DNA of 48,681 bases from Singulisphaera sp. GP187 (GTDB lineage Bacteria > Planctomycetota > Planctomycetia > Gemmatales > Gemmataceae), in the NCBI GenBank assembly GCA_945905925.1, contig CAMDQN010000038.1, forward strand, positions 1 to 48,681. The letters are read 5' to 3'. Each line of letters begins with the position of its first letter. Positions within the stretch are counted from its first letter, which is position 1. Below are positions 1 to 8,460 of this stretch, one piece after another. The position numbers were made by a program, and so were the translations under genes. The notes beneath the pieces were generated by a model that made no database searches, was not told the origin of the DNA, and worked only from the letters and a program-made list of their open reading frames with translations.

Positions 1-2
1 AC

Positions 3-119
3 GTGATCCGTGGTGTCTACGAGGTCGGTCGCGGTGTTGCCAAAGAGTTCAAAACCAACATGACGATCCTGTTCGACGAACTCCTCCCCAAATTGAACTA
101 CCGAGCGGTGCCTCAATGA
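3..119 (+). CDS. C-terminal end of an unidentified protein (cut by window start)
   Basis: The frame is open from base 3 to a TGA at 117-119 and encodes 38 residues ending NYRAVPQ. Its sense codons look coding (G/C-rich third positions). The peptide is hydrophilic with one amphipathic stretch ([12 protein letters not shown]). I do not recognise the family. The next reading frame downstream is in the same phase, only 12 bases after this stop, so this could be the 5' part of one interrupted gene. However, this peptide does not resemble the beta-barrel that follows, and two separate genes or a fusion scar are more likely. Confidence 0.4.
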   Translation: MIRGVYEVGRGVAKEFKTNMTILFDELLPKLNYRAVPQ

Positions 120-131
120 CCGCGACACTTA

Positions 132-608
132 TTGATTCACCGATCCTACGAGGTCCCGTCGGGCGAAGCGAAGGTGTTCCAGAACCACGGGTCCGGGTCG
201 TTCGCCCCGTTCGTGACTTTCGGAAAAGAGTTTGGCGACAAGTGGCATTACCTGCAAACGACCGGGTACTACCTCCCGGTGAAGAGTTCGCAGGGGTCGA
301 GCTTCCTTTACAACAGTTTGCACGTGGACCGGCAGTTGTTCGGGTGGCTGTACCCGCTCGCGGAACTGAACTGGTTCTGGTACACCGCAGGCGGGAACCG
401 GTTGCCGTCTGCGATCGGGGAAGGGGACGGGTTGCTGAACCTTGGCACCCGCGGTCAGGCCGGCGCGCACCTCGTGACGGCTGCGTTCGGTGCGAAGGCG
501 CTCCTGAACAAGAACTTCACGCTCGGTGCGGCGTTCGAGGTGCCGCTGTCGAACCGACGCGACATCCTGAACCAGCGGCTCACGGTGGAACTGATCGCCC
601 GGTATTGA
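132..608 (+). CDS. C-terminal part of an outer-membrane beta-barrel-like protein, probably 5'-truncated
   Basis: This frame encodes 158 residues from a TTG at 132. Alternating hydrophobic and aromatic strands separated by G/N/D turns ([36 protein letters not shown]) end in a terminal strand finishing in tyrosine (LTVELIARY), which is the pattern of an outer-membrane beta-barrel C-terminus. Planctomycete barrels of this type are normally roughly twice as long and carry a signal peptide; none is present here. There is no good ribosome binding site before the TTG and an in-frame stop lies at 117-119. I infer a truncated remnant, possibly created by a rearrangement near base 120-130. An internal start on an intact gene is the alternative. 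Transcription may run on into the DUF1559 pair, 158 bases downstream. Confidence 0.45.
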   Translation: MIHRSYEVPSGEAKVFQNHGSGSFAPFVTFGKEFGDKWHYLQTTGYYLPVKSSQGSSFLYNSLHVDRQLFGWLYPLAELNWFWYTAGGNRLPSAIGEGDGLLNLGTRGQAGAHLVTAAFGAKALLNKNFTLGAAFEVPLSNRRDILNQRLTVELIARY

Positions 609-766
609 TGCCAGGCGCGGACCGCGCCGAACTCGGCGCGGTCCCACCGACCCGGTTGGATCACATCTTCCACTTGCACGCGGCGAGCCATCGTATAAAC
701 TCTTATTCCAGAACACATCTCCTTGTCTCGTTCGTTCCCGGTTCATTCCACACTGGGAGGTTCGTC

Positions 767-1681
767 ATGTTCTCGTTACGTTCGCGGCGTGGTTTCACGC
801 TAATCGAGTTGTTGGTGGTGATCGCGATTATCGCGATTCTCATTGGGCTGTTACTCCCCGCCGTCCAGAAGGTGCGCGAGGCCGCCGCGCGCATGAGTTG
901 CTCTAACAACCTGAAACAGATCGGGATCGCGACCCACAGCATGCAAGACTCGGTCCAGACGCTGCCGCCACTGTGCGCGCCGTCCGCAGAGACCGCGACC
1001 GGCGCCAGCCCGTTCGGAATTCACAAACTCACTGGGTTCCACTTCCTGCTCTCACACGTGGAGCAGGACAACATCTACAAGCAGGTCGACTTCACCACCA
1101 ATTACGCCCACCAGTACGACAAGGTCATCAAGACGTTCGTATGCCCCACCGACACGTCGAACGCGCAGGGCAAGTCTCTCACCAGTCGCGGTGGCGCGAA
1201 CGGCTGGGGCGTGTCCAACTACGGCATGAACAACTACGTCTTCGGCGATCCGGTTAACGGCCGGACCTGGACTCCCAGTCGCAAGGACATGATCACGACC
1301 GCGCTCGACGGGCTGTCGAACACCGTGTTCTTCGCGGAGATGTACGGAACCTGCGGGGACACCACCGTTGTGACCAACCTGTCCGCCAGCCTGTGGGCGG
1401 ACGCCAACCAGGAATGGCGCCCGGGGTTTAACCTGGCCCCCGGCGGCGTCGGAGCGGGGAAGGGCAACGTGACGGGTTACCCGGCGGCGCGGAAGTTTCA
1501 GGTGCAACCGCATTTCTCCAACAACTGCCAGATGGATCGGCCGCAGGGCATTCACACCGGTGGCATCATGCTCGGGCTGGGCGACGGGAGCGTGCGGTTC
1601 CTCAGCGGGAGCGTTTCGGACCTCACCTGGCAGCGAGCCACCGATCCCCGCGACGGGAACCCACTCGGGAGCGACTGGTGA
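767..1681 (+). CDS. DUF1559 family protein with type II pseudopilin-like N-terminus
   Basis: The protein has 304 residues. The start at ATG 767 is set by a GGGAGG at 755-760; the open frame extends far upstream but that part overlaps the barrel gene and is not coding. The N-terminus is a prepilin signal: short basic leader SLRSRRG, then [20 protein letters not shown] as the hydrophobic helix, followed by [24 protein letters not shown]. This is the standard DUF1559 (SBP_bac_10-type H-X9-DG) opening, and the C-terminal [18 protein letters not shown] contains the conserved DGSVRF element. The family is hugely expanded in planctomycetes; members are thought to be exported by a prepilin-peptidase route, with unknown function. 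The stop overlaps the GTG of the next gene (GTGA), so the two are probably translationally coupled. Confidence 0.93.
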   Translation: MFSLRSRRGFTLIELLVVIAIIAILIGLLLPAVQKVREAAARMSCSNNLKQIGIATHSMQDSVQTLPPLCAPSAETATGASPFGIHKLTGFHFLLSHVEQDNIYKQVDFTTNYAHQYDKVIKTFVCPTDTSNAQGKSLTSRGGANGWGVSNYGMNNYVFGDPVNGRTWTPSRKDMITTALDGLSNTVFFAEMYGTCGDTTVVTNLSASLWADANQEWRPGFNLAPGGVGAGKGNVTGYPAARKFQVQPHFSNNCQMDRPQGIHTGGIMLGLGDGSVRFLSGSVSDLTWQRATDPRDGNPLGSDW

Positions 1682-2106
1682 ACGCCATGACAACTCGCAC
1701 CAGGTTCGCGGTTCTCGCGCTCGTGCTCCTCGCGGGCGCGGGGTGCGGCACACCCGTTAAGGGACCGGACTTCCTGGACCTCAACCCGGTAAAAGGGGTC
1801 GTCAAACGGGGCGGTCAGCCGGTCCGCGGCGGCAGCGTTCGGTTCACGCCCGATCCGAGCCAAGCGGATTTTGTGGTCAACTCCGTGGTCGGCGACGATG
1901 GCACGTTTGCGCTCAGCACGGTTCGCACCACGGACTCGAAGGGCGAACGACGGTCGGGCGCGCCGACGGGAAAGTACAAGGTCACCTACACCCCGTTGCT
2001 TGGGGACCAGACCGCCGGAGGTTCAACCAACCCTGTCGAACTGCCGACCCCGGTCACGGTGAACGCGGGGAACAACGACCTGACGGTTGACTTGTCGAAG
2101 AAGTGA
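1678..2106 (+). CDS. Small secreted lipoprotein with transthyretin/carboxypeptidase-regulatory-like fold
   Basis: The protein has 142 residues. GTG 1678 is chosen because GGGAG at 1667-1671 has ideal spacing; ATG 1687 is an alternative. A hydrophobic signal ([14 protein letters not shown]) ends in a cysteine at about residue 23, giving a plausible lipidation site although the residue at -3 is Gly and not the usual Leu. The mature part ([22 protein letters not shown], then [16 protein letters not shown] and a terminal [13 protein letters not shown]) has the beta-strand pattern of the small lipoproteins that often follow DUF1559 genes in planctomycetes. It shares four bases with the upstream gene. 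A probable cell-envelope partner of the DUF1559 protein; the function is unknown. Confidence 0.85.
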   Translation: MNAMTTRTRFAVLALVLLAGAGCGTPVKGPDFLDLNPVKGVVKRGGQPVRGGSVRFTPDPSQADFVVNSVVGDDGTFALSTVRTTDSKGERRSGAPTGKYKVTYTPLLGDQTAGGSTNPVELPTPVTVNAGNNDLTVDLSKK

Positions 2107-2113
2107 AAACCGT

Positions 2114-2142
2114 AGGCGAGCGGACTTTTGCCCCGCTCGCCT
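2114..2142. terminator. Bidirectional hairpin terminator between lipoprotein gene and yidC
   Basis: AGGCGAGCGG (2114-2123) and CCGCTCGCCT (2133-2142) form a perfect 10-bp stem with a 9-base loop. It sits in the 46-base gap between two convergent stops (2106 on +, 2153 on -) and is followed by a short T-rich stretch on the + side. Position and symmetry fit a shared intrinsic terminator. Confidence 0.7.
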
Positions 2143-2152
2143 TTCCAACCGT

Positions 2153-4696
2153 CTACTTCTTGCGTTTCTTCTTCTTGTCGCGGCGCGGGTTGTTTGGCGA
2201 CTGGCCGTCGGTGCCGGGCGCGCCCGGTGGCGCGTTGCCGGTGCTGTCGTGCCGGTTTGGGTCGTTGCGAATCTGCCGCTTCGATTGCTCGTCGGCCTTC
2301 TTCTGCATTTCCTCCATCTTCTCCTGTAGTTTCTCACGCAATCGCGCGAGCAAGCCCTTGCTCTTCTTCCGCGCCTCCGCCACTGCCGCTTCCGCAGTGG
2401 GCGAGAGCTTGCCGTTAGTCGAACCGGTCTGGGTGGTCGCGGTCGCGCCGTCGGTGTCCGGTCCGAAGCCGTCGATCTTCGGCTTGGGGATGAACTGCCG
2501 CTCGATGATCGCCCACCCGGTACTCACGATGAAGTACAGCGCCAGACCCGCCGCGACTTTGTAGAAGAATACCGCCATCATGATCATCATCAATTTCATC
2601 ATCATCCGCTGCTGTTCCGCCTGCGGGTCGGTCGAAGGCGGCATCATCTTCGCCTGTTGGTAGAGCATTAAGCCCACCGCCAGAATCGGGAGAATGTTGA
2701 AGAACGGCCCGAGGTAGAGCAGGCTGCCGATGTCTTCCGTCGTGCTGATGAATGGGATGCCCTCGGTCCACCACACGAGCATGTCCGGTGCGGCCAGGTT
2801 GTCGATCCACAGGAACGAGTCGAGCCGGAAGAAAACACTTTCCTGTAAGCAGAAGTACAGCCCCATCATGATGGGCATTTGCGCGACGAGCAAAAGGCAC
2901 CCGCCCATCATCGCGAACGGGTTCGCCCCGTGCTTGAACATCAGCCGCGACTTCTCGCGTTGGAACGAGTGGAAGTCGTCCTTGTACTTCTCCTGTAACT
3001 TCTCGAACTCGGGCTGCAGTTTCTTTTGCACCTCCATCATCTTCATGCTCATCGCCGTCTGTTTGCGGCTGGGCATCAGCAGCATGAGCCTGACGCACAT
3101 GGTCAGCACGACTATCGAAAGCGCCCAGTTCCGAATGACCAGGTGGATCCACGCGAGGAGCTGGTGCATCACGTTGGTCATCACGATGACGATGTCAGTC
3201 CAGTAGATCCAGTCGGCGAACCGGCCGATCCACGTATCGGAACGGAAGTCGGTGATCGTCGAGAGGATCAATTTGTCCTTGTAACGGTTCACCAGTTCTT
3301 TGCTGACTTCCCGGTCCTTTGGCATTAACTCCAGAAGCCCGACCTTCGACGGGCCATTGTAGATGAGGTACGAGTGCGCAATCTTTTCGCCTGGCGCGAG
3401 GTCGAGCGGATCGAACGCGGCACGCACGGTCACGTCGTCGAACTGAGTCTGCTGCGGATCTTGTTTCTTGTCGAATGGGATTTCGGTGGTGGCGCGGACG
3501 TAGGACCACGGGTTCTTCATCCCCTTCTCGAACGTGTCGTCGGCTCGGTCGTCGATGGCTACGCCACTGGCGAAGAATTGATTCGCGACCACCATGTACC
3601 TGAACGCGTTATCCTCGCGGGGGGTCTGTTCACCACCACGTTTGTTGCCGATAGAAGCCGAGTCCTCGTACCGGCGTCGGGGCACGCCGTTCTTGTCGCG
3701 CCAGCCGGTGATCGCGACGCGATAGGTACTTGTGTACCACTCCCCCTCGATGGGCAGTCCGCGAGGGCCGGATAGTTGGAGCTTCAACTGGCCCTTGCCC
3801 TTCGCGGACCCGGGCACTTTCAGCTTCTCGAACTCGATCTTCAGCCCGATGTGATAGTCCTTCGGGCCGAGCGTGTACGTCTTGCGGATCTTCACAAAGT
3901 ACGGGTCGCCGAGTTCCTTCTCGAAAACGACCGTGTGTTCGCCTTCATCCGGGCGATCTTCGGAAACGATTGTCCAGTTGGTTTCGCCCAAAAACGGGTC
4001 GGGGTTCTTGTCGTCCGTTGTGGGGTAGTGGAACACCGTGTACGACGGGTCGGCGAGTCCCGACGGGTCGTCTACCTTCCCCGGCTGCAGGGTCGGCGGC
4101 GCGTAGTCCTCGCGCAATTGCTTCGAGCGTGTGTACGGCATGCCTGGGATTAAGTGGAGGTTGAGTGCCTCCTTCGTCGTGTTGCCGTTCGCGTCCTTTT
4201 TCTTGACCTCGCGGCCGAGCCGGTCGGCGTGGTCGAACTTCGGCAGCACGACCTGCTGCACGCCGCCGCCCTTTGTGGTGAGCAGCACGCGGTTGTAGAA
4301 GTCGTTCGTTCCGAGCAAGATGAGGGTTGGCCGGTTGACGTAGTCGAATATGCCGCTGGTGATCGCGGTGTGGAGCACGCGCGGGTCGATCCCGCCGAGC
4401 GCCGGCGCGCTGATCTTCGGCGGCTCCGGGGGCTTGGGTTTGGGCAACTCGATTCCGACCGCCAGCCCGCCGCCGGCCGCGCCGATCGCCTGTTGCGCCA
4501 TGCGATTCTTTTCGGCGGCTTCCGCGGCGCGTTTGTCGTCCTCTTCGGCTTGCTTCTTCGCCGCTTCGATGAGTTTTTCGGTGGGGTCTTCTTTCTGTGC
4601 GGGTTTCGGCAGGTTCTCGTTCGCGAATTGCCAGAGGAAAAACATCCCCCCCGCGAGGAACAGAAAGACGACGAAGTTAAGAGCGTTCTTGCGCAT
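2153..4696 (-). CDS. yidC: Membrane protein insertase YidC (Oxa1 family)
   Basis: The protein has 847 residues if started at ATG 4696. An upstream in-frame ATG at 4756 lies in a hairpin and would put 20 odd residues before the first membrane segment. TM1 (residues about 8-24, NFVVFLFLAGGMFFLWQFA) is followed by a large periplasmic domain of about 500 residues, as in Gram-negative YidC. The Oxa1 core then begins at WALSIVVLTMCVRLMLLM, with the conserved arginine in the first core helix, a cytoplasmic hairpin (SRKQTAMSMKMMEVQKKLQPEFEKLQ), and three further core helices ending ALYFIVSTGWAIIERQFI. The C-terminus is long, charged and ends in a lysine/arginine cluster (RRDKKKKRKK), a likely ribosome-contacting tail. 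At about 850 residues it is longer than E. coli YidC (548), mainly through the periplasmic domain and tail. It inserts and folds inner-membrane proteins with or without SecYEG. It lies last in a run of minus-strand genes. Confidence 0.95.
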   Translation of the reverse strand: MRKNALNFVVFLFLAGGMFFLWQFANENLPKPAQKEDPTEKLIEAAKKQAEEDDKRAAEAAEKNRMAQQAIGAAGGGLAVGIELPKPKPPEPPKISAPALGGIDPRVLHTAITSGIFDYVNRPTLILLGTNDFYNRVLLTTKGGGVQQVVLPKFDHADRLGREVKKKDANGNTTKEALNLHLIPGMPYTRSKQLREDYAPPTLQPGKVDDPSGLADPSYTVFHYPTTDDKNPDPFLGETNWTIVSEDRPDEGEHTVVFEKELGDPYFVKIRKTYTLGPKDYHIGLKIEFEKLKVPGSAKGKGQLKLQLSGPRGLPIEGEWYTSTYRVAITGWRDKNGVPRRRYEDSASIGNKRGGEQTPREDNAFRYMVVANQFFASGVAIDDRADDTFEKGMKNPWSYVRATTEIPFDKKQDPQQTQFDDVTVRAAFDPLDLAPGEKIAHSYLIYNGPSKVGLLELMPKDREVSKELVNRYKDKLILSTITDFRSDTWIGRFADWIYWTDIVIVMTNVMHQLLAWIHLVIRNWALSIVVLTMCVRLMLLMPSRKQTAMSMKMMEVQKKLQPEFEKLQEKYKDDFHSFQREKSRLMFKHGANPFAMMGGCLLLVAQMPIMMGLYFCLQESVFFRLDSFLWIDNLAAPDMLVWWTEGIPFISTTEDIGSLLYLGPFFNILPILAVGLMLYQQAKMMPPSTDPQAEQQRMMMKLMMIMMAVFFYKVAAGLALYFIVSTGWAIIERQFIPKPKIDGFGPDTDGATATTQTGSTNGKLSPTAEAAVAEARKKSKGLLARLREKLQEKMEEMQKKADEQSKRQIRNDPNRHDSTGNAPPGAPGTDGQSPNNPRRDKKKKRKK

Positions 4697-4756
4697 GTGT
4701 GGGGTCAGTGTGAGCGCGAGCGGGAGCGGACGAAGGGGTATCTTACGAAACCGCAT

Positions 4757-4782
4757 AGCCCGCGGACGGGCGTCCGCGGGCT
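4757..4782. terminator. GC hairpin between metallophosphoesterase gene and yidC
   Basis: AGCCCGCGGAC (4757-4767) pairs perfectly with GTCCGCGGGCT (4772-4782) around a 4-base loop. It lies downstream of the metallophosphoesterase stop (4814) and before the yidC start (4696) on the minus strand. No T-run follows, so it may slow or process the transcript instead of fully terminating it. Confidence 0.5.
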
Positions 4783-4813
4783 GTGGTGTTATTCGTGGGA
4801 GAGGGTTGGATCT

Positions 4814-5560
4814 TTAGCGACCTTCGCCGAGACGGTCCCCGAGGAAGTTGTCGAGGTCCGGGATATTGTAGATCTTGTCGCGGGTCTTCTGCCATTCGTA
4901 CTCGACGCGCTTGAACTTGATCACGTCGTTGTCGAGCACCACGTAGCACGCGCGCCAGTTGCCGTCGCGGGGCTGGCCCACGCTGCCCACGTTGCAGAGC
5001 GTCTTGCGGCCGTCGAGTTTGTACGCGAAATCGACTTCTTCCGGGCTGCGGAACTCCATGCTCTCGGTGAAGATGCCGGGGACGTGCGTGTGACCCTGGA
5101 AACAGTAGCGATCAACGAGGGCGAAGATGCGTTCCATCTTGCGCTGGTTGTACACGTCTTCGGGGAACACGTACTCGTTGAGCGGGTTGCGGGCGGAGCC
5201 GTGAACGAAGAGGTAGCCGTTTTCGCGGTGACTGCGGGGCCGCTCCGATAGGAACTCCCAGCGCTTTTCTCGCGACGGCCGCGGTTCGCTGGCCGATTCG
5301 AGTTGTCCACGGGTCCAGAAGATCGCGCGCTCGGCGGACTGGTTGAACCCGTCCGGGTCGAACATCGCGCCTTGGTCGTGGTTGCCGAGCAAAACGAGTT
5401 TGCTGTCCATGACGAGGTCGATGCACTCGCGCGGGTTCGGGCCGTAGCCGACCACGTCGCCGAGACAGTAGATATCGCGAATGCCCTGCGACTTGATGTC
5501 CGCAAGCACGGCCTGGAGGGCTTCCATATTGCCGTGGATGTCGCTGATAATCGCCTTCAC
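4814..5560 (-). CDS. Metallophosphoesterase (calcineurin-like, YfcE/MJ0936-type)
   Basis: The protein has 248 residues and starts at ATG 5560. All the family metal-binding blocks are present: D-x-H at residues 7-9 (ISDIHGN), GDVVGYGP at 34-41, GNHD at 59-62, FVHGS around 118-122 and GHTH at 156-159. These bind two divalent metals and hydrolyse phosphoesters. The length and the GYGP signature fit the bacterial subgroup of single-domain phosphodiesterases whose natural substrate is usually unknown. The enzyme should be cytoplasmic since no signal peptide is seen. It is separated from the upstream lyase-like gene by a palindromic repeat and followed by a GC hairpin. A decayed relative of the same superfamily lies at about 37341-37598. 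Confidence 0.9.
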   Translation of the reverse strand: MKAIISDIHGNMEALQAVLADIKSQGIRDIYCLGDVVGYGPNPRECIDLVMDSKLVLLGNHDQGAMFDPDGFNQSAERAIFWTRGQLESASEPRPSREKRWEFLSERPRSHRENGYLFVHGSARNPLNEYVFPEDVYNQRKMERIFALVDRYCFQGHTHVPGIFTESMEFRSPEEVDFAYKLDGRKTLCNVGSVGQPRDGNWRACYVVLDNDVIKFKRVEYEWQKTRDKIYNIPDLDNFLGDRLGEGR

Positions 5561-5664
5561 GCCGGAATCTCATAAGCGCGCGGGCCGGGCCGTGACCTGC
5601 TTAACTGTTAAGTATAGCTCACGTACCCACGCCGGTAAACAGCGGAACATTGGGGGAATGTTCA

Positions 5665-5759
5665 TTCTTGGCGAGCGGGGCGTCAGCCCCCTGATACTCC
5701 TCCCAATCAACCACGTTGTCGGAGCAATCAGGAGGCTCACGGCCCCCGCTCGCCAAGAA
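5665..5759. repeat. Palindromic repeat, family A copy 1
   Basis: The outer arms TTCTTGGCGAGCGGGG (5665-5680) and CCCCGCTCGCCAAGAA (5744-5759) are perfectly complementary over 16 bases. An imperfect inner arm pair (CCCTGAT / ATCAGGAGG) surrounds a unique loop. The right arm overlaps the last codons and stop of the lyase-like gene on the minus strand. Related copies are at 18629, 24098, 42391 and 44559. Confidence 0.85.
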
Positions 5760-6651
5760 GTTGCTCGTACTCGCGACGGAAGTTCGCGGCTTGCTCCGGC
5801 GTGAATGCGGCGTGCGGCAGGCGCACCGAACCGAGATCGACGCCGCGTGCCCGCATCACTTCTTTCGCCGCGGGAAGGTAACCGTGGCGCATCAACAGCG
5901 CGACCAACTCCACACCGCGATACTGCTCGACGCGTGCGGTTTCAAAGTCGTTCGCGCGAGCCGCTGCGAGCAACCGATTGTAGATCGGCGCCGCGAAATT
6001 GTACCCGCTGCCGACCGCGCCGCGCGCGCCCAGTACCACCGCCGCGAGCAGTTGCTCGTCCATCCCGAACAGAACATCAAAACGCCCGCCACTCACGCGG
6101 AGCATCCGCTGGAGTGTCATCAGGTCCGGGTTCGTGAACTTCACACCCGCGAGCGTCGGGATGCGTGCCGGGGCTTGTTCGAGGAAATCCAACATCGAGA
6201 ACGCGACCCCGGTCAGCACTGGGATGTCGTAGAAGTAGAACGGTGTCTGTGGGGCCGCTGCCGCCAACTCCGCGCACCACTGAATTAGCACGTCCAACGA
6301 CTTCGGCTTGAAGTAACTCGGCGCGACGGCGGAGATGGCGTCGGCTCCGAGCATGTTCGCGTGCGCGGCGAGGTGCTTCGCGTCGGCGAGGCAGTTCGCG
6401 CCGACGTGAACAACCAACCGCGTCGGCGTGCCTTTCACGACCGCGGCCCAGCGTGTTGTCAGCGCGAGTCGTTCGTCCTGCGTGAGCGAACTGAACTCGC
6501 CGGTCGTGCCGCCGACGAACACCCCGGCCACGCCATCGCGCGCGAGAAGATTCGCGTGCGGTTCGACCGCCGATAGGTTCAAGGCGCCAGCCGCGTCGAA
6601 CGGCGTGAGTACGGCCGGAACTAGCCCATTGAACGGTGTGTGTGCAGGCAA
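5737..6651 (-). CDS. N-acetylneuraminate lyase-like member of the DHDPS/NanA family
   Basis: The protein has 304 residues, the normal length of the family's (beta/alpha)8 barrel. It has GGTTGE at residues 47-52 (carboxylate binding), tyrosine 141 in FYFYDIPVLTGV (the general base position) and lysine 171 in AGVKFTN (Schiff-base lysine). The YDIPVLTG and GVKFT blocks resemble sialic acid lyases more than dihydrodipicolinate synthase, so cleavage of a 2-keto-sugar acid to pyruvate and an aldehyde is the best guess; other aldol substrates are possible. The start is TTG 6651, since no ATG fits. The purine-rich tract in front of it (GGGGGAG) belongs to the palindrome at 6655-6778, so that repeat appears to supply the ribosome binding site. 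The 3' end lies inside family A copy 1. No sialic acid transporter or kinase is adjacent. Confidence 0.85.
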   Translation of the reverse strand: MPAHTPFNGLVPAVLTPFDAAGALNLSAVEPHANLLARDGVAGVFVGGTTGEFSSLTQDERLALTTRWAAVVKGTPTRLVVHVGANCLADAKHLAAHANMLGADAISAVAPSYFKPKSLDVLIQWCAELAAAAPQTPFYFYDIPVLTGVAFSMLDFLEQAPARIPTLAGVKFTNPDLMTLQRMLRVSGGRFDVLFGMDEQLLAAVVLGARGAVGSGYNFAAPIYNRLLAAARANDFETARVEQYRGVELVALLMRHGYLPAAKEVMRARGVDLGSVRLPHAAFTPEQAANFRREYEQLLGERGP

Positions 6652-6654
6652 GAC

Positions 6655-6778
6655 CTCTCCCCCAACCCCCTCCCCTAAGAAGGGAGGGGGAGAAACACAT
6701 CGAGAATCCGCAATCGTGCGCGGCGAGCAAAGGGTTTTCTCCCCCTCCCTATCTTAGGGGAGGGGGTTGGGGGGAGAG
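6655..6778. repeat. Long C-rich/G-rich palindrome between GH3 and lyase-like genes
   Basis: The arm at 6655-6679 (C-rich, ending CCCCTAAG) is complementary to 6753-6778 (CTTAGGGGAGGGGG and on) over about 25 bases with a single extra G. An inner pair (GAAGGGAGGGGGAGAAA with TTTTCTCCCCCTCCCT) extends the stem. The loop of about 40 bases is unique. It fills the whole gap between two same-strand genes. A different but similarly composed element is inserted in thiL. Confidence 0.85.
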
Positions 6779-6786
6779 ATTGCTTC

Positions 6787-8349
6787 TCACCACCCGTTTG
6801 CGTCGAACCACGTCCGCATGTCCTTCGTCATCGTGCCGCTGTTGTCCATGCGCGGCACCTTGTTCTGACCGCCGTACTTGCCGCGGGCCTTCATCCACTC
6901 GTCGAACCCGCCTCGCTTCACCACGCGCACTTCCGGCATCAGCATCGCCAGGTCGCCGACGCGGTGCGGCGCGTAATCCTCGTTGATGCGGCTCAGTTCC
7001 TCGTCGATTTCTTTGGCGAAGCGAGAAGTGTCCGGCGCGCCTTCCGCGAACTCGATGAGGTAAAGGTGGTGACCCGGTTTGCCCGGTTGCGACGGGAACA
7101 CCGGCCCGACGTGGAAGTCGAGCGCGTTCACGCCGCACACCTCACACGCGTGCGTTACTGCCTTCTCGACTTCCTCGCTGATGAGATGTTCGCCGAACGC
7201 GGAGAGGAAATATTTCGTGCGGCCGGTGAACCGGATGAGCGGTGGGTCGCGCCGCTCGAACGCGACCGTGTCACCCACCAGATACGACCACACGCCGGCA
7301 CATGAGGTCAGTACCACCGCGTACTGCACGCCGACTTCCACGTTCGCGAGGGTGTGCCGCGTCGGCTTCTCCTTGCCCAAATCTTCGACCGGGACGAACT
7401 CGAAGAAGATGTTGTGATCGGGCACGATGCGGAGCAGGTTGTATCGCGGGTCTTCGGTCGCGATGAAGCCCTCTGAGCACGGGTACACCTCGCAGAACTT
7501 GACGAGGTCGCTGCCGATTTCCTTCTTGAACAGGTCGCGGTACGGGTCGAACTTCGTGCCGCCGTGAACGATGAGTCGGAGGTCCGGCCATGCTTCGGCC
7601 ACGGTCTTCTTGCCGGTGGCTTCTTTCAATCGCGCGAACAGCACGTACATCCAGGCCGGGATTCCGCTGATCGCCGTAATCGGCTCCTTCGCGCTCAACT
7701 CCGCGAACCTCTTGACCTTCTCTTCCCAGTTGGTGATGAGCGTTAGCTCGCCCGGCGGGAACGTGTATGGCCGCAGGAATTCGAACAACTCCTTTGCCGC
7801 GATGCCGCTTAAGTCGCCTGCGAGGCTGCCGTCGTCTTGCTTGCGAAGGTCGGTGCTGCCGCCCAGGAAGAAGAACTTGCCCGTGAACAACTTCGCGGTC
7901 GGGTTCGCGTGCCGAAACAACGCGGTGGTTGTGAACCCGGCTTTCTTGTTGGAAGCAACCATTTCCCACGACACCGGGATGTACTTCGTCGCGCCGCTCG
8001 TCGTGCCCGATGAGAGCGCGTAGTACGGGATCTTTCCTGGCCACGTGAGGTTGTCGATTCGCGGGTACGCGTCCTTCCAGTACGTGTTCCAGAACCACTC
8101 GTAATCGCGAACGCGTGTGCGTGCCTGATAATCCGCGACGGACGCGATGCGCGAGAAGTCGTGATCGCGCCCGAACTTGGTGTGCTTCGCCCGACGCACC
8201 ATCCGCATGAGCGTGTGGCGCTGTACGGCGGCCACATCCAGCTGATCGAGTTGAACGGTGCGGTGGTGGGCGTAGCGCAGGAGAACCGCGTCGGCCGCGC
8301 GGCGAACGATACGGCTGTTCGCGACCGGTGCGAGGAACTTGGTGTTCAT
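6787..8349 (-). CDS. GH3 family acyl-acid amido synthetase-like protein
   Basis: The protein has 520 residues, matching the usual GH3 length of 500-600, and starts at ATG 8349. It has the adenylate-forming motif YALSSGTTSGATKYIP (residues about 110-125), a mid-region RYNLLRIVPDHNIFFEFVP typical of the GH3 fold, the VGVQYAVVLTSCAGVWSYLVGD segment, and RFTGRTKYFLSAFGEHLIS, which carries the hinge between the large and small domains. Plant GH3 enzymes conjugate auxin or jasmonate to amino acids. Bacterial relatives have unknown acyl and amine substrates, so only ATP-dependent acyl activation is inferred. It is cytoplasmic. It lies downstream of a methyltransferase and an alpha/beta hydrolase on the same strand and is separated from both neighbours by long palindromes. 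Confidence 0.93.
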   Translation of the reverse strand: MNTKFLAPVANSRIVRRAADAVLLRYAHHRTVQLDQLDVAAVQRHTLMRMVRRAKHTKFGRDHDFSRIASVADYQARTRVRDYEWFWNTYWKDAYPRIDNLTWPGKIPYYALSSGTTSGATKYIPVSWEMVASNKKAGFTTTALFRHANPTAKLFTGKFFFLGGSTDLRKQDDGSLAGDLSGIAAKELFEFLRPYTFPPGELTLITNWEEKVKRFAELSAKEPITAISGIPAWMYVLFARLKEATGKKTVAEAWPDLRLIVHGGTKFDPYRDLFKKEIGSDLVKFCEVYPCSEGFIATEDPRYNLLRIVPDHNIFFEFVPVEDLGKEKPTRHTLANVEVGVQYAVVLTSCAGVWSYLVGDTVAFERRDPPLIRFTGRTKYFLSAFGEHLISEEVEKAVTHACEVCGVNALDFHVGPVFPSQPGKPGHHLYLIEFAEGAPDTSRFAKEIDEELSRINEDYAPHRVGDLAMLMPEVRVVKRGGFDEWMKARGKYGGQNKVPRMDNSGTMTKDMRTWFDANGW

Positions 8350-8353
8350 GGGC

Positions 8354-8460
8354 GTTTAGTGTTTGGTGTTTCGTGTGGTGAATGAACGAGCCGCGAGCGT
8401 GCAGGTTCGCGCTCGCCACCGGCTCGCGGCGGTACAAACACTAAACACCAAACACTAAAC
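8354..8460. repeat. AT-rich/GC-core nested palindrome
   Basis: GTTTAGTGTTTGGTGTTT (8354-8371) and AAACACCAAACACTAAAC (8443-8460) are perfectly complementary over 18 bases. Inside them GCCGCGAGC (8390-8398) pairs with GCTCGCGGC (8422-8430). The right arm contains the stop codon of the methyltransferase gene. A degenerate element built from similar sequence (GTGTTTGGTGTTT) lies at 46294-46396. Confidence 0.85.

Noticed and set aside
116-766. N-terminal extension of the DUF1559 frame from base 116
   Set aside because: The extension overlaps the barrel frame, has an Arg/Pro-rich nonsense composition, and the pilin-like leader starts properly at 767.
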